Of a DNA stretch of 8,782 nucleotides, positions 1 through 5,674 are shown piece by piece; the first letter of the stretch is position 1; the number at the start of each line of letters is the position of its first letter. The position numbers and the translations under genes are program-made. This stretch comes from Acidobacteriaceae bacterium (lineage in GTDB: Bacteria; Acidobacteriota; Terriglobia; Terriglobales; Acidobacteriaceae): NCBI GenBank assembly GCA_003154055.1, contig PMCH01000344.1:29445-38226 (forward strand), in the 5' to 3' direction. Under the pieces are notes generated by a model. It worked only from the letters and a program-made list of their open reading frames with translations. It had not been told where the DNA came from and did no database searches.

Positions 1-525
1 GAGCGGGGCGACATCGGCATTTTTAACCGGTCGTACTATGAAGAGGTGCTGGTGGTGCGGGTTCATCCCGAACTGCTGCAGCGAGAAAAGTTGCCCATGC
101 CGCTGATCACGAAACACATCTGGGCGGACCGCTTCGAAGGGATCAATGGATTCGAGCGGTACCTCACCCGCAATGGCATCGCCGTGGTGAAGTTTTTTTT
201 GCACGTATCGAAGAAGGAGCAGAAGCGGCGCTTCCTGGAGCGGTTGGAAATTCCCGACAAGAACTGGAAATTTTCTGCCGCCGACGTGAGGGAACGCCAG
301 TATTGGAACGATTACCAGGAAGCGTACGAGGACATGATCCGACACACCGCGAGCGAACATGCGCCGTGGTACGTAGTGCCGGCCGACAATAAGTGGTTCA
401 CGCGACTGGTGGTCGCCGCGGCCGTTGGGAAAGCCCTGAAGGACTTGAAACTCAGTTATCCCAAAGTGAGCGGCGCGCAGAAAGCCGAACTGGAGAAGGC
501 CCGAGCGCAACTGATGGCGGAGTAA
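1..525 (+). CDS. ppk2: Polyphosphate kinase 2, class III-type (C-terminal 174 residues; 5' end outside window)
   Basis: The frame is open from base 1, so the gene begins upstream; the ATG at 46 is internal. PPK2 enzymes transfer phosphate between polyphosphate and nucleotides in the cytoplasm; class III members can phosphorylate AMP and ADP. The fragment opens with the Walker B region in the form IGIFNRSYYEEVLVVRVHPE, where FNRS replaces the usual DRS and the VVRVHPE tail is typical of the class III/polyP:AMP phosphotransferase branch. Then come FFLHVSKKEQKRRFLERL and the lid-like segment with DKNWKFSAADVRERQYWNDY, followed by APWYVVPADNKWFTRL, which matches the family's C-terminal core. The Walker A part is missing only because of the window edge. 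The gene stops with TAA at 523-525 and converges on the next gene. A run of eight T (193-200) lies within the Phe-Phe-Leu codons and the frame is intact. Family assignment is strong; the exact nucleotide preference is inferred. Confidence 0.93.
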   Translation, partial: ERGDIGIFNRSYYEEVLVVRVHPELLQREKLPMPLITKHIWADRFEGINGFERYLTRNGIAVVKFFLHVSKKEQKRRFLERLEIPDKNWKFSAADVRERQYWNDYQEAYEDMIRHTASEHAPWYVVPADNKWFTRLVVAAAVGKALKDLKLSYPKVSGAQKAELEKARAQLMAE

Positions 526-563
526 ACGAAGCGTTTCATCGGCGGGACTCTCAAGAATTAGAT

Positions 564-586
564 TCCCCGAAAAGTTCTCTCGGGGA
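564..586. terminator. Putative bidirectional terminator hairpin between convergent genes
   Basis: TCCCCGA (564-570) and TCGGGGA (580-586) form a perfect 7-bp GC-rich stem with a 9-nt loop. It lies 39 bases after the ppk2 stop and 18 bases beyond the stop of the minus-strand gene. A T-rich stretch (599-612) follows on the plus strand but begins about 12 nt away. On the minus strand the downstream side is mildly T-rich. The position between convergent genes is what a shared terminator needs; the imperfect T tract keeps confidence moderate. Confidence 0.5.
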
Positions 587-603
587 CCGCAGCTCAAGTT
601 TGT

Positions 604-1194
604 TTATTTTGTCAGCACAATCGGGAGCGCCTGGTCGTAGGGCTGGATGCTGAGGGCGATCGACTTGCGCTGGTCGAAGGCTTGTTTGCTGACCGGGAAA
701 CTGAAGATCACCGTGCCTTTTTGTTCCGCCCCCGGCAGCAGCTTGGTTTCCGGAGGAAGCGGGGGCTGGGAACTTTCTTTGAGGAGCGGGAATCCCTGAA
801 AATATCTTTCGAAATCGACGCCGGAAGCAGCCTCATCATCGAAGGTCCTGTCGTCGCTGGTCTTGAGTTGCCCTTTCAAAGTGTGGATCCAAAGCGGCTT
901 CTGGCCCGTATTCCTCAGGGTGACAGTGAGCGCCACCAGGATCATATTCTGGTCGGGAACTTCTGCGGCGTTGATAATGTCGATTGAGCCCGTACCTTGG
1001 GGTTTCTGCCGCTGAACGAAGGCGAGAATGCCCAGGATTACCGCCACGGCGGCGATGCAGATGAGAACAATTCCCGCGGGAGGCAGGTTGCGCCCGGCGG
1101 TGCCGAATTCGTCTCCGATGCGGAAGTCGAGTTTCGGGTCCGGCTGGGAAGTTGCAGGTGGCGACGGAAGAGGCGGAGTTGGAGTATCGGCCAT
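604..1194 (-). CDS. Hypothetical single-pass membrane protein with extracytoplasmic beta-type domain
   Basis: The product is 196 residues and I do not recognise a named family. Residues 1-38 are Pro/Ser/Thr-rich and probably disordered (MADTPTPPLPSPP...). One hydrophobic segment (about 39-60, PPAGIVLICIAAVAVILGIL) is followed by QRQK. The N-terminal side is net acidic and the basic residues follow the helix, so topology is uncertain. Residues 70-196 alternate hydrophobic and polar residues (MILVALTVTLRNTGQKPLWI, then KGTVIFSFPVSKQAFDQRKS), which resembles an immunoglobulin-like beta sandwich of the DUF4352/FxLYD sort; that is an impression from pattern only. There are no catalytic motifs. The start ATG (1192-1194) has no clear Shine-Dalgarno. 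The gene is divergent from the PP2C phosphatase and shares its promoter region, so the two may be co-controlled. The frame is full length with sensible codon use, so it is very likely a real gene. Confidence 0.78.
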   Translation of the reverse strand: MADTPTPPLPSPPATSQPDPKLDFRIGDEFGTAGRNLPPAGIVLICIAAVAVILGILAFVQRQKPQGTGSIDIINAAEVPDQNMILVALTVTLRNTGQKPLWIHTLKGQLKTSDDRTFDDEAASGVDFERYFQGFPLLKESSQPPLPPETKLLPGAEQKGTVIFSFPVSKQAFDQRKSIALSIQPYDQALPIVLTK

Positions 1195-1260
1195 GAGCTT
1201 GCCGAGAATTGTACTCTTCCGGTGCCGGGTATCCCTGCCAGGGCATCCGCCTGCATTGGA

Positions 1261-1290
1261 TTGAGCGTCTTCCGCTGCGCCGTTTATAAT
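1261..1290 (+). promoter_or_regulatory. Putative sigma70-type promoter for the PP2C phosphatase gene
   Basis: TTGAGC (1261-1266) and a perfect TATAAT (1285-1290) are 18 bp apart. Transcription would begin near 1297, leaving about 58 nt before the ATG at 1355 but only about 7 nt before the upstream GTG at 1304. This spacing favours the ATG at 1355 as the start. Confidence 0.55.
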
Positions 1291-1310
1291 TACTGGTTTT
1301 CCTGTGCCAA
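1283..1310 (-). promoter_or_regulatory. Putative sigma70-type promoter for the minus-strand membrane protein gene
   Basis: Read on the minus strand there is TTGGCA (1310-1305) and TATAAA (1288-1283) separated by 16 bp. The predicted transcript would start near 1276, giving a leader of about 80 nt before the ATG at 1194. It physically overlaps the plus-strand promoter for the phosphatase: the two -10 boxes share the TATA at 1285-1288. Confidence 0.45.
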
Positions 1311-1354
1311 CGAATTCTTATGCGCTTAAAGATCGCCAGTCAAGTTGTGTGCGG

Positions 1355-2113
1355 ATGAAAGTGCGCCCCGGGGTCGAGGTATCCGCGCAGTCCGATATCG
1401 GCTGCCAACGCGAGAACAATGAAGATTCTTTTGGCTATTGGGAGCCGGAAGAAGACCAGCAGTTCGCGCGGAAGGGCCGGCTTGCGATTGTGGCGGACGG
1501 TATGGGCGGCTATGAAGGCGGCCAGGAGGCCAGCCGGATCGCGGTCGAAACCGTCATTTCGTTTTACGAGGGCTTCACGGGTGCTGACCCGCAACAAGTG
1601 TTGCTGGCGGCGGTCGCGGCCGCCCATGAACAAATTCGCGAACATGGCTTCGCCCATCCGCAGTTGCAGGGTATGGGAACGACGTGCACGGTCCTGGCCC
1701 TGGTCGGCCAGTCCCTCTATTTCGCGCATGTGGGCGACAGCAGGCTTTATCTCGTTCGCGACGGGAAGATCACCCAGTTGACGCGAGACCACTCCTACGT
1801 GGGACGCCTGGTAGAGTCCGGATTGATCAGCAAGGAGGAGGCGGAGAATCATCCGCAACGCAACATTCTGACGGCCGCGCTGGGCACAACCAATGACCCG
1901 GTGATGGATTCTCCAGGAAGGCCCGAACCTCTCCAGTCCGGCGATGCGCTTGTTCTGTGCACGGATGGACTGTGGGGCCAGGTGCATGACCCTGAAATTC
2001 TTCACGCCGTGGAAAGCGGAACTCCGGAAGAAGCTGGCCGCGACCTGATCCTGCTGGCGCGGGAGCGCGGCGGACCGGACAATATCACGGTTGAAATCCT
2101 GAGGGTGAACTGA
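1355..2113 (+). CDS. PP2C-family (Stp1/PrpC-like) Ser/Thr protein phosphatase
   Basis: The 252-residue soluble protein matches the minimal bacterial PPM/PP2C domain with no extra domains. It hydrolyses phospho-Ser/Thr in cytoplasmic proteins using two Mn/Mg ions and typically opposes Hanks-type kinases. Numbered from the ATG at 1355, the motifs are RENNEDS (Asp24), VADGMGG (Asp48, Gly49), GMGTTCTVL, AHVGDSRLYL (Asp128), LTRDHSYVGRLVESG, LTAALG, CTDGLWG (Asp204) and GGPDNITV (Asp242, Asn243). All standard metal-binding acids are present, so it should be active. The frame extends to a GTG at 1304, which adds 17 unconserved residues and lies almost on the predicted transcription start; I therefore chose 1355, although neither start has a strong Shine-Dalgarno. 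No partner kinase is in the window. The divergent neighbour is the unknown membrane protein. Confidence 0.93.
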   Translation: MKVRPGVEVSAQSDIGCQRENNEDSFGYWEPEEDQQFARKGRLAIVADGMGGYEGGQEASRIAVETVISFYEGFTGADPQQVLLAAVAAAHEQIREHGFAHPQLQGMGTTCTVLALVGQSLYFAHVGDSRLYLVRDGKITQLTRDHSYVGRLVESGLISKEEAENHPQRNILTAALGTTNDPVMDSPGRPEPLQSGDALVLCTDGLWGQVHDPEILHAVESGTPEEAGRDLILLARERGGPDNITVEILRVN

Positions 2114-2156
2114 AAAAGTTTGCCGCTGTTCAGAATCCCCATAAGGCATCCCCCCT

Positions 2157-2247
2157 GTCTTGGAAGTGCAAGACGGTGCACACTCTACTCCACAGCGGGC
2201 CCTCTCTGACCCGTAAACCTTTGAAATCATGACGCATCGCTGATGCG
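2157..2247 (+). terminator. Two small hairpins downstream of the phosphatase gene (weak terminator candidates)
   Basis: GTCTTG (2157-2162) and CAAGAC (2169-2174) form a 6-bp stem with a 6-nt loop. CGCATC (2233-2238) and GATGCG (2242-2247) form a 6-bp stem with a 3-nt loop, followed by a broken T-rich stretch (CCTTTACCCTTT). Neither has a true U tract, so intrinsic termination is only possible. The second hairpin lies 14 bp before the -35 box of the Rrf2 operon and could separate the two transcription units. Confidence 0.25.
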
Positions 2248-2261
2248 GCGGCCTTTACCCT

Positions 2262-2290
2262 TTGGCATCAGACTTGCATTTGCCTATAAT
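2262..2290 (+). promoter_or_regulatory. Strong sigma70-type promoter of the rrf2-ABC operon
   Basis: TTGGCA (2262-2267) and TATAAT (2285-2290) are separated by exactly 17 bp, a near-consensus promoter. The start point is predicted near 2296-2297, giving a leader of about 30 nt that ends in a strong Shine-Dalgarno (GGGGAGAG, 2317-2323 region) just before the ATG at 2327. The -10 box is the left end of the dyad described separately. Confidence 0.75.
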
Positions 2291-2314
2291 GCCTATTGAA
2301 TAGATAGGGATTAT
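2286..2314. promoter_or_regulatory. 29-bp inverted repeat, probable Rrf2 operator (autoregulation)
   Basis: ATAAT (2286-2290) and CCTAT (2292-2296) are mirrored as ATAGG (2304-2308) and ATTAT (2310-2314). Both pairs centre exactly on 2300, with single G's at 2291 and 2309 and a 7-nt middle. Ten of eleven outer positions in each arm are complementary. There is also a direct repeat TGCCTAT at 2281-2287 and 2290-2296. The dyad begins within the -10 box and covers the expected start site, so a bound dimer would block transcription. Length and AT-rich ends suit known Rrf2 dimers such as IscR or CymR; assignment to the adjacent regulator is inferred. Confidence 0.65.
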
Positions 2315-2326
2315 CGGGGAGAGTGT

Positions 2327-2830
2327 ATGAAAGTTTCTCAAAAGGGACTGTACGCTTTGCAGGCGCTGATGATGCTCGCCCGGCGCTACAGCCAGGGCGC
2401 GATTCGCATTCGCGACATCGCCTATGAGGAGAACCTGCCGGAAAAATTTCTTGAACTGATCCTGCTGGAAATGAAGAACGCCCGCATCGTGGAAAGCGTG
2501 CGCGGCGCCAAGGGTGGATACCAGTTGCGCCGCCCGCCGGCGGAAATCCGGCTGAGCGAGATCATGCGCCTGATTGACGGGCCGCTGGCGCCGTTTGGGG
2601 ATGCTGACCAGTTACGGGTCCTCATCGACCGCGATGCAGACCACCGGGCGCTGTACCAGGTGTTTTTGGATGTCCGGGACGCCGCCGCCAAAATTCTGGA
2701 AAACACAACACTGGCAGACCTGGTCAACAAGGCGCCCGCGGACTCGCGGCGGCGCTCCAGCAAGAAAAAGAAAACCGAGGCAAGTTTGCTGCCCATGTTG
2801 GTGAACGCCGGGAAAGAGGGCCATGACTAA
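2327..2830 (+). CDS. Rrf2-family transcriptional regulator lacking cysteines (CymR-like)
   Basis: The 167-residue protein begins MKVSQKGLYALQALMMLA, the classic Rrf2 opening. The winged helix-turn-helix spans about residues 1-70, with IRIRDIAYEENLPEKFLELI as the recognition region and RGAKGGYQL (59-67) as the wing; the LSEIMRLIDGPLAP segment (76-89) is typical of the family. The usual cluster-binding cysteines near residues 90-105 are absent, and there is no Cys in the whole protein, so an IscR/NsrR-type Fe-S cluster held by Cys is excluded. CymR, the Bacillus and Staphylococcus regulator of cysteine metabolism, also works without a cluster. A basic tail (RRRSSKKKK, 141-149) is an unusual addition. 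The gene leads the operon, overlaps the next gene by 8 bp, and a dyad over its promoter suggests autorepression. The Rrf2 call is firm; the sulfur-sensing role is inferred from the adjacent importer. Confidence 0.92.
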   Translation: MKVSQKGLYALQALMMLARRYSQGAIRIRDIAYEENLPEKFLELILLEMKNARIVESVRGAKGGYQLRRPPAEIRLSEIMRLIDGPLAPFGDADQLRVLIDRDADHRALYQVFLDVRDAAAKILENTTLADLVNKAPADSRRRSSKKKKTEASLLPMLVNAGKEGHD

Positions 2831-3836
2831 ACGCTTAATTCTCATCGGGCTATTGCTATTGAGTTTTGTTGCAGGCACTGCTTTCGCTCAAACCGTGATC
2901 CATGTGGGCGCGTTCCCCAACATCACGCATCCGCAGGCGATGGTAGGCAAGGCGAATGGATTTTTTGAGAAGGCCATGGGGCCGAAAGTTCAGATCGACT
3001 GGAAGAGTTTCAATGCGGGCCCCTCGGCGATCGAAGCGCTCTTTGCCGGGGCGATCGACATGACTTATATCGGCCCGAATCCAGCAATTTCCGGGTACGT
3101 GCGGTCGAACGGAGAAGCGCTGCGCATCGTGGCGGGGGCGACCAGCGGCGGTGCGGCGCTGGTGGTTCGCAACGATTCAGGCATTCAGAAAGCCGAAGAT
3201 TTCCATGGAAAGAAAGTCGCGTCGCCGCAGATGGGCAACACGCAAGATGTTGCGCTGCGCGCATGGCTCAAGGCCAACGGCATGAAGACCACGGATAAGG
3301 GCGGCGATGTGCAGGTGATCCCGCTGGCGAATCCGGATCAATTGACGTTGTTCGTCAAGAAAGAATTGGACGCCGCCTGGGCGCCCGAGCCCTGGGCAAC
3401 CCGGCTGATCAAGGATGGAAATGGCCGGCTATTCCTGGATGAGCGCACGCTCTGGCCGAATGGCCAGTTCATTACTGCCCACCTGATCGTCCGCACGCAG
3501 TTTCTGAAGGAGCATCCGGACCTGGTGAAAAACTGGATTCGCGCGCACGTGGAGTTAACGGAATGGATCGGCGGCCACCTGCCCGAGGCAAAGAAGCTGC
3601 TGAACCAGCAGATCCAGAAAGAAACCGGAAAAGCGCTGCCCGACGCGGTTCTGGAGGAAGCATTCGGACGCCTGCAGGTGACTTACGACCCGCTGCGGGC
3701 GTCGCTGATGAACGCCGCCAAGTCCGCATTTGAGGCAGGTTTTCTGGGGCGTGAGATGCCGGATCTTTCCAGCCTCTACGATTTGACACTGCTCAATCAG
3801 GTTCTGGCGGAAAAAGGAAAGAAGGCCATCCAATGA
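2823..3836 (+). CDS. Periplasmic substrate-binding protein, SsuA/TauA/NrtA family ABC importer
   Basis: The 337-residue protein has a standard Sec signal peptide: basic MTKR, then a hydrophobic core, with likely cleavage after AFA (residue 22). There is no lipobox, so it should be free in the periplasm. The mature part is a type II periplasmic binding fold: VHVGAFPNITHPQAM-like first strand (about 25-40), FNAGPSAIEALFAGAIDMTY with IGPNPAI (63-89), GKKVASPQMGNTQDVALRAWL (129-149) and LDAAWAPEPWATRL (182-195). These are hallmarks of the sulfonate/taurine/nitrate group. Start ATG 2823 has GGAAAGAGGG just upstream and lies inside the end of rrf2, suggesting translational coupling. It should deliver the ligand to the ATPase-permease pair that follows. 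Sulfonate is the best guess for the ligand; nitrate, thiamine precursors or other small anions cannot be excluded from sequence alone. Confidence 0.88.
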   Translation: MTKRLILIGLLLLSFVAGTAFAQTVIHVGAFPNITHPQAMVGKANGFFEKAMGPKVQIDWKSFNAGPSAIEALFAGAIDMTYIGPNPAISGYVRSNGEALRIVAGATSGGAALVVRNDSGIQKAEDFHGKKVASPQMGNTQDVALRAWLKANGMKTTDKGGDVQVIPLANPDQLTLFVKKELDAAWAPEPWATRLIKDGNGRLFLDERTLWPNGQFITAHLIVRTQFLKEHPDLVKNWIRAHVELTEWIGGHLPEAKKLLNQQIQKETGKALPDAVLEEAFGRLQVTYDPLRASLMNAAKSAFEAGFLGREMPDLSSLYDLTLLNQVLAEKGKKAIQ

Positions 3837-4759
3837 GCACCAGCCCTCAAAACGCATATCCCTCGCCAGTGCCCGCCGGCCATGTGGGTGCGGTTGGCCG
3901 CGGAAGCGTGCTGCGCGGCAAGCCCGCCTCCTCGGTGACTATCCTTCCGGTGCGGGATGTATCCATACCGAAGGTGTCGCTGGAGGGCATCTCGCTAAGC
4001 TACAGGACGACATCCAAGGCCCAACTGGTCGCGCTCGACAACATCAGTCTTCAGGTCCGGCCAGGAGAGTTCCTCTGCGTGGTGGGGCCTTCGGGTTGCG
4101 GCAAGTCCACGCTGCTGCACTTGATTGCCGGCTTGTACCAGCAGACCGCGGGGCAGGTCTTTGTGGATGGCAAGGCGGTGAATGGCCCGGGCACCGATCG
4201 CATCCTGATTTTTCAGGAACTGGGACTTTTCCCCTGGCTAACGGTCGCGCAGAACGTTGAGTTCGGAATGAAGATGAAGAACATTCCAAAGGCGGAGCGC
4301 AAAGAGAAGATCCAGTACTACCTGCGGCTGGTGCATCTTTCCAAGTTCCGCGACAGCTACACGCACCAGCTTTCGGGCGGCATGCGGCAGAGGGTCGCTC
4401 TGGCGCGCGCCTTGGCCACCGAGCCGGACGTCCTGCTGATGGACGAGCCTTTCGCTGCGCTGGATGCGCAGACGCGCGACCTGCTCCACGACGAACTGGA
4501 GCGCATCTGGGCGGAAACTGGCCGGACTATCATCTTCGTCACCCATAACGTGCGCGAGGCGGTGCGTCTGGGCGATCGGGTTGTGTTGATGACCTTTCGT
4601 CCGGGACGGGTGAAGCAGGAGTTTCCCATCAGCCTGCCCCGTCCGCGCCACATTGAAGAGGTCGACGTTGCGCGCACAGCGAAAGAGATCCTGGGTTGCC
4701 TGCGCGAAGAGATCAACAAATCCATCGAAGCGGAGTATGCCGATGAAAAAAGCCGCTAA
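3833..4759 (+). CDS. ABC importer ATPase, SsuB/TauB/NrtD family
   Basis: The 308-residue ATPase drives import by the neighbouring permease. Motifs in order: Walker A GPSGCGKST (85-93), Q-loop in IFQELGLFPWLTV (Gln128), signature LSGGMRQR (180-187), Walker B LLMDEPF (201-207), D-loop AALDAQTR (from 208) and switch His238 in FVTHNVREA. FQELGLFPW is typical of the sulfonate/taurine/nitrate group. The ATG overlaps the upstream stop in an ATGA arrangement, with AAGAAGG about 7 nt upstream. This supports the long start, which gives an unusual extension of about 45 residues rich in Gly, Pro, Ser and Val before the domain begins near KVSLEGISLSY; family members usually start close to that point. The C-terminal region (about 260-308) extends past the switch His as in other members. 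The ligand is shared with the binding protein and not fixed by this subunit. Confidence 0.92.
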   Translation: MSTSPQNAYPSPVPAGHVGAVGRGSVLRGKPASSVTILPVRDVSIPKVSLEGISLSYRTTSKAQLVALDNISLQVRPGEFLCVVGPSGCGKSTLLHLIAGLYQQTAGQVFVDGKAVNGPGTDRILIFQELGLFPWLTVAQNVEFGMKMKNIPKAERKEKIQYYLRLVHLSKFRDSYTHQLSGGMRQRVALARALATEPDVLLMDEPFAALDAQTRDLLHDELERIWAETGRTIIFVTHNVREAVRLGDRVVLMTFRPGRVKQEFPISLPRPRHIEEVDVARTAKEILGCLREEINKSIEAEYADEKSR

Positions 4760-5501
4760 GCAGATCATCTTTTATTCCGCGCTGATCGGCATCTGGGCCC
4801 TGATCGCGAAGTTGCATGTCTGGCCGCCCTATTTGTTTCCGCCGCCGTGGGGCGTTGCCGAAGCGCTGTGGGCGGGCTTTAAGGACCACAGTTTCTGGAT
4901 TGGCGTCGTTGTCACCATGAAGCGCATGCTGGTTGGCTACAGCCTGGCCGTCGTGCTGGGAATGATCCTCGGGTTGGGCGTGGCCAGCAACAAGTTTCTG
5001 GAAGAAACCGTCGGCGGCTTGCTGGTGAGCCTGCAGTCATTGCCGAGTATCTGCTGGATCCCGTTGGCCGTCCTTTGGTTTGGACTGACGGAAAAGGCCA
5101 TCCTGTTCGTTGTGCTGATGGGTTCGCTGCTCTCGGTGACCATCGCCATGGAAGACGGCCGCAAGCAGATGCCGAAAATCTACAGCATGGCAGGGCGCAA
5201 CCTGGGAGCGAGCGGGTTCCGCCTGTTCTGGTCGGTGCTATTGCCGGCCAGCTTGCCCTTCATTGTTTCCGGACTGAAACAGGGATGGGCGTTCGGGTGG
5301 CGTTCGCTGATCCAGGCGGAGATGATCTTCCTCAGCCTCGGCTTAGGCCAATTGTTGATGATGGGCCGCGACCTGAACGACATGAACCAAGTCATCGCGG
5401 TCATGATTCTGATCATCATTCTCGGCTTCATTATCGATGGTCTCGTCTTCCGCACCATGGAGCGGAAGCTGCAGGAAAGATGGGGATTGGTTCCGGCGTA
5501 G
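4743..5501 (+). CDS. ABC importer permease, SsuC/TauC family (BPD_transp_1)
   Basis: Taking the ATG at 4743 gives a 252-residue protein starting MKKAAKQIIFYSALIGIWAL, the normal length for SsuC/TauC. GGAG at 4732-4735 lies 7 nt before this ATG. The longer frame from 4653 would add 30 basic residues read from the ATPase gene in another frame and is rejected. The gene overlaps the ATPase gene by 17 bp. Hydrophobic segments lie near residues 8-23, 62-82, 100-113, 117-135, 164-178 and 217-236, consistent with six helices. The coupling loop is MAGRNLGASGFRLFWSVLLP (149-168), matching the EAA loop consensus with its conserved Gly and LP. A LPSICWIPLAVLWFGL stretch (100-115) is typical of this permease group. 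It should work as a homodimer in the inner membrane with the preceding ATPase and binding protein. This is the last gene of the operon. Confidence 0.92.
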   Translation: MKKAAKQIIFYSALIGIWALIAKLHVWPPYLFPPPWGVAEALWAGFKDHSFWIGVVVTMKRMLVGYSLAVVLGMILGLGVASNKFLEETVGGLLVSLQSLPSICWIPLAVLWFGLTEKAILFVVLMGSLLSVTIAMEDGRKQMPKIYSMAGRNLGASGFRLFWSVLLPASLPFIVSGLKQGWAFGWRSLIQAEMIFLSLGLGQLLMMGRDLNDMNQVIAVMILIIILGFIIDGLVFRTMERKLQERWGLVPA

Positions 5502-5504
5502 AAC

Positions 5505-5630
5505 CAGGTGTCAGGTCGCAGGCGGCAGGTGGCAGGAAAATCCCTTGGTCCTGAGTTCGATGTTGCCCACCTGCAAAACTTGTTGACATCAAAATGGCCC
5601 AGTTGCGGTCTTTACCTGCGACCTGCGACC
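5505..5630. repeat. Inverted-repeat element with tandem 7-bp units (element 1)
   Basis: The left arm (5505-5536) is about 4.6 tandem copies of a heptamer with consensus CAGGYSK (best unit CAGGTCG). The right arm (5614-5630, ACCTGCGACCTGCGACC) is the same heptamer in the opposite orientation. Bases 5514-5530 pair with 5614-5630 at 15 of 17 positions across an 83-nt loop. The left arm begins 3 nt after the permease stop, and a pyrimidine-rich tract (5631-5647) follows the right arm. It could act as a 3' transcript stabiliser or terminator, or be a dispersed intergenic repeat. The function is inferred; the repeats are directly visible. Confidence 0.7.
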
Positions 5631-5674
5631 TTTCTCTTCCCCTTTCCCGCAAATTGATTTCTAATGCTCCCGCC

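Noticed and set aside
1340..2230. Long minus-strand open frame (296 codons) opposite the phosphatase
   Set aside because: It lies antisense to a motif-complete PP2C gene, its translation is Arg/Gln/His-rich without any recognisable domain, and it is a typical GC-rich codon shadow.
4653..4742. Upstream extension of the permease start
   Set aside because: It would add 30 basic, unconserved residues encoded inside the ATPase gene; ATG 4743 has a Shine-Dalgarno and gives the normal family length.
5505..5536. CRISPR-like short repeat array
   Set aside because: Units are 7 bp, contiguous and without spacers, so this is a microsatellite-like array, not CRISPR.
5583..5588. Perfect TTGACA as a promoter for the peptidase
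   Set aside because: No acceptable -10 box 16-18 bp downstream (the bases there are around CGGTCTT), so not annotated as a promoter.
5594..5674. Upstream extension of the peptidase start
   Set aside because: It would put 27 residues, partly encoded by the repeat arm, before a clean signal peptide.
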